Under the pieces are notes generated by a model. It saw nothing but the letters and a program-made list of their open reading frames with translations, did not search any database and was not told where the DNA came from. Of a DNA stretch of 64,000 nucleotides, positions 26,345-35,172 are shown in pieces. Numbering within the stretch: the stretch's first letter is position 1; the number at the start of each line of letters is the position of its first letter. The DNA comes from Rhodoglobus sp. Its GTDB lineage: Bacteria > Actinomycetota > Actinomycetes > Actinomycetales > Microbacteriaceae. The stretch spans positions 1 to 64,000 of the forward strand of contig JAODAQ010000022.1 of the NCBI GenBank assembly GCA_025463515.1, in the 5' to 3' direction. A program made the translations under genes and the position numbers.

Positions 26345-27290
26345 AGAACACCCAGAATTTCGATAGCCAGAAGTTGAATGCGGTGAACGCCGCGATCACG
26401 ATCAGCAAGAACCACGCCATCGCGGAGGCGTAGCCCATGTCGTATTCGAGGAACCCCGTTCGGTACAGGAAGAGCGTGTAGAACATCGTCGAGTCCGCCG
26501 GTCCGCCGGTGCCGCCCGAGACGACGTAGGCCTGCGTGAAGGTCTGGAACGCGAAGATGATCTGCAGCACGAGGTTGAAGAAGATGATCGGCGTGAGCAG
26601 CGGGAGCGTGATCGAGAAGAACCTGCGCACGCGCCCTGCGCCGTCGACGGATGCCGCCTCGTGGTACATCTCCGGGATCTGCCGCAGGCCCGCGAGGAAG
26701 ATCACCATGGGCGAGCCGAAGGTCCAGATGTGCAGGATGATGATCGTCCCCAGCGCGTAGTCCGGATGCCCGATCCAGCCCGGGGCGTCGATGCCGAAGA
26801 TCGCCAGGAAGCCATTGACGATGCCCTCCTTGCCGAAGACCTGGCGCCAGAGGATCGCGATCGCCACGGAACCGCCGAGCAGGCTCGGGAGGTAGAAGAT
26901 CGACCGGTAGATCGGCAGGCCGCGCAGGCCGCGGTCGAGCAGCAGGGCAAGCGCGAGCGCGAGGATCAGCTGCAGCGGCACCGACACGACCACGTAGGTC
27001 ACCGTCACCCGGAACGAGTTCCAGAACGCCCCGTCGCCCAGCATCTCTGCGTAGTTGTCGAGGCCGATGAAGTCCGGCGGGTTCTTGAGCGGGGACTTCA
27101 GCAGGTTGTAGTCGGTGAACGACAGGTACAGCGATGCGAGCATCGGCCCGATCGTGAACACCACGATTCCGACGATCCACGGCGCCAGGAACAGGTACGC
27201 CGCCTTGTTGTCCGGATTGCGCTCTTTGGCCCGCTTGCCGGAGCGACGGGCGTTGATCGCCAGCTCGCGCAGCTCGCCGAGACTGCTCAC
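26334..27290 (-). CDS. carbohydrate ABC transporter permease (MalF type)
   Basis: 318 residues from the GTG at 27290, chosen because AGGAGG stands 6 bases upstream; an ATG further upstream would run through the promoter. Six membrane helices with the EAA loop YHEAASVDGAGRVRRFFSITLP (in parts). First gene of the seven-gene catabolic operon; promoter and LacI operator lie at 27335-27392. Confidence 0.93.
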   Translation of the reverse strand: MSSLGELRELAINARRSGKRAKERNPDNKAAYLFLAPWIVGIVVFTIGPMLASLYLSFTDYNLLKSPLKNPPDFIGLDNYAEMLGDGAFWNSFRVTVTYVVVSVPLQLILALALALLLDRGLRGLPIYRSIFYLPSLLGGSVAIAILWRQVFGKEGIVNGFLAIFGIDAPGWIGHPDYALGTIIILHIWTFGSPMVIFLAGLRQIPEMYHEAASVDGAGRVRRFFSITLPLLTPIIFFNLVLQIIFAFQTFTQAYVVSGGTGGPADSTMFYTLFLYRTGFLEYDMGYASAMAWFLLIVIAAFTAFNFWLSKFWVFYDD

Positions 27291-27334
27291 GTCGACCTCC
27301 TCGTAGACTGTGGTCCGCCGTGTCCCGATAGTTC

Positions 27335-27392
27335 GAGAAAGCGGTTTCACGCGTGGTGTCCGATTATTGCCCGGCTCGTGCCGGATCGTCAA
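27335..27392 (-). promoter_or_regulatory. promoter of the transport/catabolic operon with LacI-type operator
   Basis: On the minus strand, -35 TTGACG (27392-27387), 18-bp spacer, -10 AATAAT (27368-27363), then operator GTGAAACCGCTTTCTC (27350-27335) over the transcription start. The operator is one of three near-identical copies in this locus. Confidence 0.8.
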
Positions 27393-27448
27393 ACCCGACC
27401 CGCGCGCCATTATCGTGTGAGGCACCCTTGTCAGGGAAGGACGGGTAA

Positions 27449-28453
27449 GTGAAGCGACGCACAGGTGCTGCGACGATCGCCGAAGTGGCGGCAGCCGCGG
27501 GGGTCTCGCCGGCCACCGTCTCGCGAGTCATGAACGACCGCTTCCTCGGCGACGCGTCGATCGCCGAGCGGGTGCGCTCCGTAGCGATCGACCTCGCGTA
27601 CTCCCCCAGCCACCTCGCACGCAGCCTCGCCCTCGGCCAGACCAGCGCGATCGCCTTCGTCGTGCCCGACCTCGCGAACCCCGCCTTCCAGGCCATGCTC
27701 TCGAGCCTGAGCAAGGCCGCCGCCAAGGACGGCTACCGCGTGCTCGTCGCCGACTCGGCAGAGTCGCCGAGCGACGAGCCGCTGCTCGTGAGCGAGATCC
27801 GCCGCCGCTGCGACGCGGTCGTGCTGTGCGCGCCCCGCATGTCCGACGCCGAGCTCGTCTCGCTCGCGGGGTCGCTGCGCCCCCTCGTGCTCATCAACCG
27901 CGCCAACGACCAGATCGATGCGCCCTCGCTGTCGATCGACTACCGCTCGGGCATCCAGGACCTCGCGCAGCACCTCGCCGACCTCGGCCACCGCCACCTC
28001 GTGTTCATCGAGGGCCCGGAGGGCAGCGCCTCGAACCGGCACCGCGTCGACGGGCTCGACGACTTCCAGCGCCGCAGCCCGGGGGTGCGCATCGACCGGA
28101 TCCCCGGTGGCGCCACGAGCGAGGACGGCCTCGCCGTCGCCGCGCGGGTACGGGACTCCGGCGCCACCGCCGCCCTCGCCTTCAACGACCTCGTCGCCAT
28201 CGGGCTGCTCAACGGGCTCATCAATCTGGGCGTCCGGGTGCCCGAGGACATGTCGGTCACGGGCTTCGACGACATCCCGTTCGCGCGCTACACGACCCCG
28301 CCGCTCACCACGCTGTCGGTGCCCCACGAGGAGCTCGGCGCGCAGGCCTGGCACCGGATGCGCGCGCTCGTCTCCGGCGAGAAGCCCGAGCCGAACGTGG
28401 TTTTCCATCCCCGGCTCGAGGTGCGCGGCAGCACAGGACCCGCTCCGCGCTGA
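27449..28453 (+). CDS. LacI-family transcriptional regulator
   Basis: 334 residues from the GTG at 27449. N-terminal HTH ATIAEVAAAAGVSPATVSRVMN (parts) and hinge with AYSPSHLARSLALGQT; periplasmic-binding-protein-like effector domain ending in SVTGFDDIPFARYTTPPLTT. It sits between the permease operon and the binding-protein gene and should bind the three GTGAAA-GCG-TTTCTC-type operators at 27335, 28501 and 36507, releasing them on binding the imported sugar or an intermediate. Confidence 0.93.
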   Translation: MKRRTGAATIAEVAAAAGVSPATVSRVMNDRFLGDASIAERVRSVAIDLAYSPSHLARSLALGQTSAIAFVVPDLANPAFQAMLSSLSKAAAKDGYRVLVADSAESPSDEPLLVSEIRRRCDAVVLCAPRMSDAELVSLAGSLRPLVLINRANDQIDAPSLSIDYRSGIQDLAQHLADLGHRHLVFIEGPEGSASNRHRVDGLDDFQRRSPGVRIDRIPGGATSEDGLAVAARVRDSGATAALAFNDLVAIGLLNGLINLGVRVPEDMSVTGFDDIPFARYTTPPLTTLSVPHEELGAQAWHRMRALVSGEKPEPNVVFHPRLEVRGSTGPAPR

Positions 28454-28468
28454 GATTTGTCGGTGCTG

Positions 28469-28516
28469 TTGACATTTCCCCGAGGCGGATGCTAATTTCC
28501 GTGAAAGCGGTTTCTC
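28469..28516 (+). promoter_or_regulatory. promoter of the binding-protein gene with LacI-type operator
   Basis: -35 TTGACA (28469-28474), 18-bp spacer, -10 TAATTT (28493-28498), operator GTGAAAGCGGTTTCTC (28501-28516) directly downstream. Same geometry as the permease promoter. Confidence 0.82.
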
Positions 28517-28590
28517 GACGAAGTGTCCCGCGTCGTGATTCCATCAAGAAGCAGCCTGGTGGCCCCCACCACGACACGAATCGAGGCGCA

Positions 28591-29916
28591 ATGACGCGTA
28601 ACACACGGTCCCTCGCAGGCAAGGCGATCCTCGGATCCGCCCTTGCCGCGACACTGATCCTGACGGGATGCTCCGGCTCCCCCACGCCCGCCGACACCGG
28701 CAGCGCGTTCGACCCCAACGAGAAGATCACTCTCGAGATGTCCTGGTGGGGCGACGACAACCGCGCCGCGCTGTTCGGCCAGGTCATCGACGGATTCGAG
28801 GCCAAGTACCCGAACGTCACCGTCAAGCAGACCCCGGTCGGCGCACCTGACGACCTCTTCAACCGCCTCGCGACCGACTTCGGCGGCGGCGGCGACACCG
28901 CGCCCGACCTCTTCGCCCTCGGTGGCGCCAAGCCGCAGGAGTACGGCGCCGCGGGCGCGCTCCTCGACCTCGGCACCGTTGCCGACGTGGCCCAGGTCGA
29001 CAAGTACCCGGACTTCTCGACCGCGAGCGCGGTCGTCGACGGCACACTCTACGGCCTCCCCACCGGCGGCAACGCCACCGCCGCGTTCATCAACACCGAC
29101 ATCTTCAAGCAGGCCGGCGTTGACGTCCCCGACGCCAGCTGGACCTGGGACGACCTGATCGACGCCGCGAACGAGATCGGCTCGGCCGGCCTCACCAACG
29201 CGACCGGCGCCCCGATCTACGGCGTCGACCTGCGCGTGCAGGACATCATCGGCACTTACGCGGCGCAGGAGAGCGAGTTCGGCATCTACGACTTCGACGG
29301 CAAGCTCGGCGTCGACGCGGATGTCATCGCGGGCCTGTACGAGAAGGAGGTCGAGCTCCAGAAGGGCGGCGGCCTTCCCGACCCGACCATCGTGACCGCC
29401 GGCTGGGCGCTCCCGCCGGACCAGCAGCTCTACACGCTCGGCCAGGCCGCGATCACCTTCGGCTACAGCAACCTCATCGGCACGTACGGCGCCGGTGGAG
29501 CCACCGAGATCCTCACGCCGCCCACCGACACGAAGAAGACCGGCGTCGCGCTGCTCCCCTCCGCGTTCTGGGCGATCAACGCCGCCTCGAAGCAGCCGGT
29601 TGCTGCCGCGATGCTCATGAACTGGTTCCTCAGCGAGCCGTCCGCACTCGAGCTGATCAAGGACACCCGCGGTGTCCCGTTCAACCCGGACGCGGCCGCG
29701 ATCGTCACGCCGCTGCTCGAGGGGCCGAGCCAGTCGGCCGCCGAGTACGTGCAGTCGGTGCTGGACTCCGGCGAGGTCGCCCCGCCGCAGCCCAACGGCG
29801 GCGCCAACATGAACAAGTACTCGCAGGACTCTGAGGCCGAGGTGCTCTTCGGCCGCCAGTCTCCGCAGGAGGCCGCACAGGCCTGGGTCGACAAGCTGTC
29901 GGCCGACCTGAAGTAG
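28591..29916 (+). CDS. sugar ABC transporter solute-binding lipoprotein
   Basis: 441 residues from the ATG at 28591. Lipoprotein signal peptide with lipobox LTGC (Cys at about residue 27), then a type-I (cluster B) sugar-binding fold: ITLEMSWWGDDNRAALF, PDLFALGG, YGLPTGGN, FKQAGVDVP. Binds the substrate at the outer membrane face of the cell membrane for the MalF/MalG-type permeases encoded divergently. Operator overlaps its promoter; a strong hairpin follows the stop. Confidence 0.95.
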   Translation: MTRNTRSLAGKAILGSALAATLILTGCSGSPTPADTGSAFDPNEKITLEMSWWGDDNRAALFGQVIDGFEAKYPNVTVKQTPVGAPDDLFNRLATDFGGGGDTAPDLFALGGAKPQEYGAAGALLDLGTVADVAQVDKYPDFSTASAVVDGTLYGLPTGGNATAAFINTDIFKQAGVDVPDASWTWDDLIDAANEIGSAGLTNATGAPIYGVDLRVQDIIGTYAAQESEFGIYDFDGKLGVDADVIAGLYEKEVELQKGGGLPDPTIVTAGWALPPDQQLYTLGQAAITFGYSNLIGTYGAGGATEILTPPTDTKKTGVALLPSAFWAINAASKQPVAAAMLMNWFLSEPSALELIKDTRGVPFNPDAAAIVTPLLEGPSQSAAEYVQSVLDSGEVAPPQPNGGANMNKYSQDSEAEVLFGRQSPQEAAQAWVDKLSADLK

Positions 29917-29929
29917 CACTCGCTCCACG

Positions 29930-29963
29930 CTGTGGGCGGTCCCTTCCAAGGGGCCGCCCACAG
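29930..29963 (+). terminator. attenuating hairpin after the binding-protein gene
   Basis: CTGTGGGCGG (29930-29939) pairs with CCGCCCACAG (29954-29963), continued by CCC/GGG, loop TTCCAA. Lies between the lipoprotein gene and the glycosidase, probably lowering expression of the latter. Confidence 0.82.
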
Positions 29964-29985
29964 CCGTTTCCGGAAGGATGTACCT

Positions 29986-31596
29986 GTGACCTCGATCGAT
30001 GACGCTCTCACCCGGCTCCGCGCGCAGCGGCACGCCGGGGGCGGTCCCGCGGCCGACGGCCTTCGCGCCGCTGGGGTGGGGTTCGCGGCGGTCGGCGGGC
30101 CGCTCGAGGCGCGCTGGCTGCAGGCGGTCGGGGAGCTCGAGGAGTGCATCCGGCCGCTCGCCGGCAGTGCCCCGGTGCTCAACGAGGGCGGCGTGTACTT
30201 CGGCAGCTGGCTCGAGAGCACCGGCACCATCAACGCCGAGCTGCTCTCGCGCTTCGCGCCCGGCGTCACGCGCGACACCCACCTGCTGTTCGCGGAGCGC
30301 CAGCGCGACGACGGCATGATCCCCTACAAGGTGACGGATGCCGGACCGGGCTTCAGCCAGATCCAGATCGTGACCCCGCTCGCCCGCACGGTGTGGAACC
30401 ACTACCTCCTCGCCGGCCGCGACGCCGCCTACCTGCGCACCATGTACGACGCGATGGAGCGCTACGACGCCTGGCTCGTGCGCTACCGCGACACCCGCGG
30501 CACGGGAGGCGTCGAGGCGTTCGGCACGTTCGACACCGGCCACGACCTCTCCCCGCGCTTCTGGTTCCTGCCCGAGCGCGGGTATCAGAACGACGCGCGG
30601 CGGTACGACCCGGCCTCGGCCGTGCTCCCCTATGTGGCACCCGACCTCACCGCGAACGTGGCGTGCCAGCGGGCGTACCTCGCGCTCATCGCCGAGGAGC
30701 TCGGGCTCGATCCGCTGCCCTGGCGCGAGCGGGCGGCATCCTCGCTCGCGGCCCTGTTCGAGCAGTGCTACGACCCGGACGACGAGATCTTCTACGACCG
30801 CGATGCGACCGGAGCGCTCGTGCGCATCCAGTCGGACGTGCTGCTGCGGGTGCTCGCGTGCGAGATCGGCGACGAGCCGTTCTTCACCGCCGCGCTCGAG
30901 CGGTACCTGATGAACACGGGCAAGTTCCTCGCGCACTACGGCTTCACCTCCCTCGCCCTGGACGACCCGCGCTTCGACCACGACTACACCCGCAACTCGT
31001 GGGGCGGGCCGAGCAACTTCCTCAGCCTCATCCGGGCGCCGCACGCGTTCGAGCACCACGGCCACGTCGCCGAGCTCGCGCTCACCGCCATGCCGGTGCT
31101 CGCGGCGGTCGCCCTGGCGGACCGCTTCCCGCAGTGCCTCGACCCCTGGACCGGCACCGCCGGCTTCACCACGATGTACTCGCCCTCGATCCTGTGGCTG
31201 CTCGACGCGGTCGAGCGCCACTGCGGAATCCTGCCCCGCCCCGACGGCGAGACCTGGCTCACCGCCCTCGCCCCCACCCGCCTCGACCACGGCGCGGCGG
31301 CGGCCGCAGTGGCCTACTCCCGCACAGTGGACGGGGTCGCGTACGAGCTCGCGGGCGACGACGCGGCAGCAGTGGCCGTGCGCGACGGCACGGACTGGCT
31401 GCGCTTCCCCCGCGGCTGGCGCGTCGTGCTCTCCGCGGGCTCGGTAGTGGCGGTGGTCGGGATGTCGCCGGCCCCCGTCACGGGAGACCTCGTGATCGAC
31501 GGCCGCAGCATCCGGCTCACCCTCGCCCCGAACGAGCGCGTGGAGCTGGCCGGCCTCGCCCGCTCCGGCCCGGCCTTCGTCCCGCCGCGCGCGTAG
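29986..31596 (+). CDS. (alpha/alpha)6-barrel glycoside hydrolase-like protein (trehalase/GH63-like)
   Basis: 536 residues from the GTG at 29986 behind GGAAGGA. No signal peptide, so cytoplasmic. Repeated helical hairpins and the motifs EAFGTFDTGHDLSPRF, YVAPDLTANVACQRAYLALIAEELGL (parts), and RNSWGGPSNFLSLIRA resemble the catalytic core of the trehalase/MGH1/GH63 group. A small beta domain closes the C-terminus. Probably hydrolyses the imported oligosaccharide; linkage specificity unknown. Confidence 0.7.
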   Translation: MTSIDDALTRLRAQRHAGGGPAADGLRAAGVGFAAVGGPLEARWLQAVGELEECIRPLAGSAPVLNEGGVYFGSWLESTGTINAELLSRFAPGVTRDTHLLFAERQRDDGMIPYKVTDAGPGFSQIQIVTPLARTVWNHYLLAGRDAAYLRTMYDAMERYDAWLVRYRDTRGTGGVEAFGTFDTGHDLSPRFWFLPERGYQNDARRYDPASAVLPYVAPDLTANVACQRAYLALIAEELGLDPLPWRERAASSLAALFEQCYDPDDEIFYDRDATGALVRIQSDVLLRVLACEIGDEPFFTAALERYLMNTGKFLAHYGFTSLALDDPRFDHDYTRNSWGGPSNFLSLIRAPHAFEHHGHVAELALTAMPVLAAVALADRFPQCLDPWTGTAGFTTMYSPSILWLLDAVERHCGILPRPDGETWLTALAPTRLDHGAAAAAVAYSRTVDGVAYELAGDDAAAVAVRDGTDWLRFPRGWRVVLSAGSVVAVVGMSPAPVTGDLVIDGRSIRLTLAPNERVELAGLARSGPAFVPPRA

Positions 31597-31611
31597 CGCG
31601 CCCTCTCACCA

Positions 31612-31669
31612 CCGCACTTCCCCACATGGCTCTTCCCAACGCGACGAGCAGCCCTTTGGGGACGTTCGG
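31612..31669. repeat. 58-bp imperfect palindrome, copy A (flanks DUF559 gene)
   Basis: Begins CCGCACTTCCCCACATGGCT and ends CCCTTTGGGGACGTTCGG. Same length and clearly the same sequence as copy B at 32648-32705, in direct orientation; it is less perfectly palindromic. Lies just after the glycosidase stop and before the DUF559 stop. Confidence 0.85.
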
Positions 31670-31681
31670 CCGGTGCTCGCG

Positions 31682-32569
31682 TCAGATGCCGAGCGCAGAG
31701 CGCACACGTCGGATCGTGACATCCGGACGCTCGTACAGCCCCCGCGCACGCACGCGCACGACCGTCCACCCGGCCGCGAACGCGCGCTCGAGGCGGCCGA
31801 TGTCCTTCTCGTACTGCCGGGTCGACGTGCGATGCTGATCGCCGTCGTACTCGACAATCACACGCGCATCGCGGTACACCATGTCGAAGCGGCCGATCCA
31901 TCGGCCGCGGCGGTCGCGCACCTCCTGCTGCAGACTCGGCTCTGGGATGCCCGCCGCCACGATGAGCAGCCTCAGCAGGGTCTCCTCCCGCGATTCGGAA
32001 CCGCAGCGCACCCGAGCGACGGCACGCCGCGCGAGTCGGCTGCCGCGTGCCCGCGAGACGCGGCAGCCCTCGCGCAGCTCCCCGAGGTCGACCCACGGCC
32101 GCAGGTCGAGCGGGTCGAGCACCTCGGGGTCCAGCACTAGCGCGTCGCCGACCGCCACGAGATCGTCCTCGCCGAGAATCGTCGCCAGTTCCAGGAATAG
32201 GGCAACCGGATCTGACAGCGGGAGGCCGAACCGGATGACCGAGGTGTCGGTCTTCGAGACGTGCCCGAGGACACGGCGACCCCGCGGCGGGTTGCGGGGC
32301 GGCGTGGCTGTGACGTGCACGTCCGAATGGCCCGGAGGCAGTGGGAGCGGCCACAGTTCGGCGGCCGAGGTGTGGCTGAAACGGTCCCCGGGCCTGAGAA
32401 GCGGGACGTACGCCAGCGCACGTGAGGCCAGTTGACCGGATCGGACGCCGTGGAACGGACGCGCGAGATCGGGACCGCGGAGCCTGCCCCGGCCAACGTC
32501 GAGATCACGTGCCGCGGCGACGCGGAACGGCTCGGTTGCGAGAGTCAGCGGCAGGGGGATCCGGGGCAC
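31682..32569 (-). CDS. DUF559 (Vsr-like endonuclease fold) protein
   Basis: About 295 residues from a proposed GTG at 32569; the start is uncertain and no ribosome site is clear. N-terminal part with RVAAARDLDVGRGRLRGPDL is the AbiEi-like winged-helix region typical of these actinobacterial proteins; the C-terminal nuclease-like domain has RFDMVYRDARVIVEYDGDQH, then YEKDIGRLERAFAAGW and VVRVRARGLYE, the DUF559/very-short-patch-repair motif series with E-Y-D-G-D-QH. The gene sits between two convergent glycosidase genes and is flanked by two direct copies of a 58-bp palindrome, so it looks like an inserted cassette. Confidence 0.82.
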   Translation of the reverse strand: MPRIPLPLTLATEPFRVAAARDLDVGRGRLRGPDLARPFHGVRSGQLASRALAYVPLLRPGDRFSHTSAAELWPLPLPPGHSDVHVTATPPRNPPRGRRVLGHVSKTDTSVIRFGLPLSDPVALFLELATILGEDDLVAVGDALVLDPEVLDPLDLRPWVDLGELREGCRVSRARGSRLARRAVARVRCGSESREETLLRLLIVAAGIPEPSLQQEVRDRRGRWIGRFDMVYRDARVIVEYDGDQHRTSTRQYEKDIGRLERAFAAGWTVVRVRARGLYERPDVTIRRVRSALGI

Positions 32570-32647
32570 CGCGACAGGATGCCGCACGCGCCCATCACAC
32601 CGGGCTCGGCGTCCACAGCGACCGGGCGGTTGCGGGCATCCGGCCTG

Positions 32648-32705
32648 CCGAACTTCCCCAAAGGGCTGTTCGAACGCGCGGGAGCAGCCATTTGGGGAAG
32701 TTCGG
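32648..32705. repeat. 58-bp palindrome, copy B (flanks DUF559 gene)
   Basis: Begins CCGAACTTCCCCAAAGGGCT and ends AGCCATTTGGGGAAGTTCGG; the two ends are near-perfect inverted repeats of about 20 bp around a short centre. Direct repeat of copy A at 31612-31669. Confidence 0.88.
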
Positions 32706-32754
32706 TGAGGCCGGGCAGCGCGGCAGCAGGCCGCGCGGCCGCGGCCCCCGCGGC

Positions 32755-34152
32755 CTACCCGCGCAGGTGCGCCCGCAGCACCTCCGTGAGCCCCGTCCGC
32801 TCCACCGCGTTCTCGAACCGGAACGAGTGCGCGAGCTCGGCCGCCTGCCCCGCGCCCACCCCGGTGAACAGCGCGCCGAAGCGCTCCGCGAGCGGCTCCG
32901 CGAGCAGGATGTGGCGCACGAGCACCGCGATGTGCGGCTGGCGCCCCCACGGGTAGGGCGCGAATCCGGGGAACTCGCGGTCGAAGACGGCGTCGATGGG
33001 GTCGAGGATGTCGCGGACCCCCGCATCGGAGCCGCCCCACGAGTCCACCCCGAGGCGCCCCTTCGCCTCGAGGATCGGGCGGATCAAACCCAGGTACGGG
33101 CTCGACGGGGCAGCGTGCACGAGCCCCTGCAGGCCGATGTCCTTGTACGTCCACAGCGCCCAGCTCGCGCCGTGGTCGCGGTAGATCTCGAGCTGGTCCT
33201 GCAGCAGTCGGTAGCGCCACGGGTCCTGCGAGCGGTCGGTGGAGTACACCGGGCCGAACTCGCCGATCCAGATCGGGGTGCCGGTGCGGCGCATGTACTC
33301 GGTGCGGCGCAGGAAGGTCTGCTCGACGACGCCGCGGTCGAAGAACTCCCCGCGGGTCACGCCGGGGTACTCCGTCGCGCTCGTGATGCCGGGCAGGGCG
33401 TAGTCGTGGGCCGTGTAGACGGCGTTCGGCAGGGGCTCCGGCCGGCTGTCGAACGCGCTGAAGTCGGTCGAGTACCGGTTGCCGTCGAGGAACAGCACGT
33501 GCCGCGGGTCGATCGCGCGCACGGCCTTCTCGAGTCGCTCGTAGAACGGGACGAGCCGGGTGCCGAGCGGGTCTGCCGGCTCGTTGATCGGGTTGTATCC
33601 GGCAACTTCTGGCCGGTCGCGGTACCGCGAGGCGAGCGCCTCCCACAGGTGCACGACGCGGTCCTGGAAGTGCGGGTGGTCCCAGAACGTGGCGACGTTG
33701 GTGGGGTTGTCGCTGTGCCAGTGCTGGTTCTGGTAGCCGGGCAGCGCGTGCAGGTCGATGATCGAGTAGATCCCGTGCCGCCCGAGCAGCGTGATCACCC
33801 GGTCGAGCCGGGCGAACCCCTCCTCCTTGAGCTCGAAGGGCCGCGCGTCATCCTCGAAGTGCCGGTAGTTGATCGGGATGCGCACCGAGTTCATGCCGAG
33901 CGCCGCGAGGTGCGCGGCATCCGACTCGTCGAAGAAGTCCGTGTAGAACGCCTCGAAGAAGGCGTCGTAGGCCTCCTGCCCGAGGGCCGAGAGAAGCTCC
34001 CGCCGGATGCCCTGCTCCGTGCCGGGGTACCCGGTCACGAAGTTCTCCATGTTCATCCAGCCGCCGAGGCCCACGCCTCGAAGCAGTGCTGTCGCGCCGG
34101 TGTCATCGACCAGGCGGTCTCCGTCGACGCGGATCCAGGGCAGGGCAGTCAT
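32755..34152 (-). CDS. glycoside hydrolase family 5 protein
   Basis: 465 residues, no signal peptide, so probably cytoplasmic. TIM barrel with GVGLGGWMNMENF, NSVRIPINYRHF, acid/base Glu in YNPINEP (E191) and nucleophile Glu in WIGEFG (E298), the pair diagnostic of GH5. A C-terminal helical region extends about 100 residues past the barrel. Subfamily (endoglucanase, beta-glucosidase or glycosylceramidase-like) is not decided. Likely acts on imported oligosaccharides. Confidence 0.88.
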   Translation of the reverse strand: MTALPWIRVDGDRLVDDTGATALLRGVGLGGWMNMENFVTGYPGTEQGIRRELLSALGQEAYDAFFEAFYTDFFDESDAAHLAALGMNSVRIPINYRHFEDDARPFELKEEGFARLDRVITLLGRHGIYSIIDLHALPGYQNQHWHSDNPTNVATFWDHPHFQDRVVHLWEALASRYRDRPEVAGYNPINEPADPLGTRLVPFYERLEKAVRAIDPRHVLFLDGNRYSTDFSAFDSRPEPLPNAVYTAHDYALPGITSATEYPGVTRGEFFDRGVVEQTFLRRTEYMRRTGTPIWIGEFGPVYSTDRSQDPWRYRLLQDQLEIYRDHGASWALWTYKDIGLQGLVHAAPSSPYLGLIRPILEAKGRLGVDSWGGSDAGVRDILDPIDAVFDREFPGFAPYPWGRQPHIAVLVRHILLAEPLAERFGALFTGVGAGQAAELAHSFRFENAVERTGLTEVLRAHLRG

Positions 34153-34161
34153 CTCTCTCCT

Positions 34162-35172
34162 TCAGGGGTGCAGTGTCGCGGGTCGCGGGCGCCCGGCGAC
34201 ATCGGTCGTCGGCCAGGCGGGGTCATGGGTGAGCAGCTCGACGCCGTGCTCGGTGGTGAGGATCGTGTCCTCGACCTTGAGCCCGCGCGCACTGGGGTTC
34301 CAGGCGAAGGCCTGGTGGTGGGCGACGGCGCCCGCGGTACCGGGCACGACCTTCGGGTCGCGGCCGAGGTAGCCGGTCGGGCCGCCCTGGTGGTGGCCGC
34401 GCCACTCCTCGGCGTCAAAGCCGTGGGCCGCGTAGGACGCCTGCAGGACGGCGAAGACCTCCGCCAGCCCGGCCCCCGGCACGGTCGCGTCGAGCACGTC
34501 GGCCTCAACGCGCCGGATGCCCGGCTCGCGCGGGTCGTCGGCCCCCGCGAAACGTACCGATCGCGTGAGGTTGACGATGAGCCCGTGGCGGCGGGCGCCC
34601 ACCACGAGCATCGCGCAGTCGCCGAGCCGCGCGGCCGTGGGGACGGGGTGGCGGTATCCGATGCGCGAGGCGCCGGCCACGAGCAGCACGACCGGCTCGG
34701 CCCCGATGGCGTAGACCCGCTCGGCGAGGGCGCCCGCGACCGTGCGCTCGTCGGCATCCGGCCGCAGGGATGCCGCGACCGCCGTGACCGCAGCCGCAAC
34801 GTCACCGCCCAGCGCGCGGTACCGCGACACCTCCACGTCGGTGAGGGATGCCCGCGCCGCGCGCAGCCCGCCCTCGAGCGACTCCTCCGCGAGGTATCGC
34901 TCACGCCACTCCGACGGGACGAGCGGCTCCGTCCAGGGCACCGCCACGACGGCGGCCACGCCCTCCTCCGCCGCGAGCCGCTCGGCCTCCATCACGGGGG
35001 CGCGCACCTCGTCCCGGTCGCGCGCGACGAGCACCGCCACGACCGACGGGCCGCCCAGCGGAACGCTCGTGCGCACGCCGCCGAGGTACCACGACACGAC
35101 TCCCGCGGTCTCGAGCACAACCCCGTCGGCGTCATCGGGCAGCAGCGCCAGCACTCGTTCGCGCGGGGTCAT
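34162..35172 (-). CDS. M24-family (Xaa-Pro aminopeptidase-like) protein
   Basis: 336 residues from the ATG at 35172, overlapping the MFS stop (ATGA). The C-terminal pita-bread-like domain is seen in DATVPGAGLAEVFAVLQASYA, HHQGGPTGYLGRDPKV and LKVEDTILTTEHGVELLT, and ends as M24 proteins do. Several usual metal ligands are not in standard context (CAMLVVGARRHG where a DxG/D pair is expected), so metal binding is doubtful. Creatinase-like fold; role in the sugar locus unknown. Confidence 0.75.
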   Translation of the reverse strand: MTPRERVLALLPDDADGVVLETAGVVSWYLGGVRTSVPLGGPSVVAVLVARDRDEVRAPVMEAERLAAEEGVAAVVAVPWTEPLVPSEWRERYLAEESLEGGLRAARASLTDVEVSRYRALGGDVAAAVTAVAASLRPDADERTVAGALAERVYAIGAEPVVLLVAGASRIGYRHPVPTAARLGDCAMLVVGARRHGLIVNLTRSVRFAGADDPREPGIRRVEADVLDATVPGAGLAEVFAVLQASYAAHGFDAEEWRGHHQGGPTGYLGRDPKVVPGTAGAVAHHQAFAWNPSARGLKVEDTILTTEHGVELLTHDPAWPTTDVAGRPRPATLHP

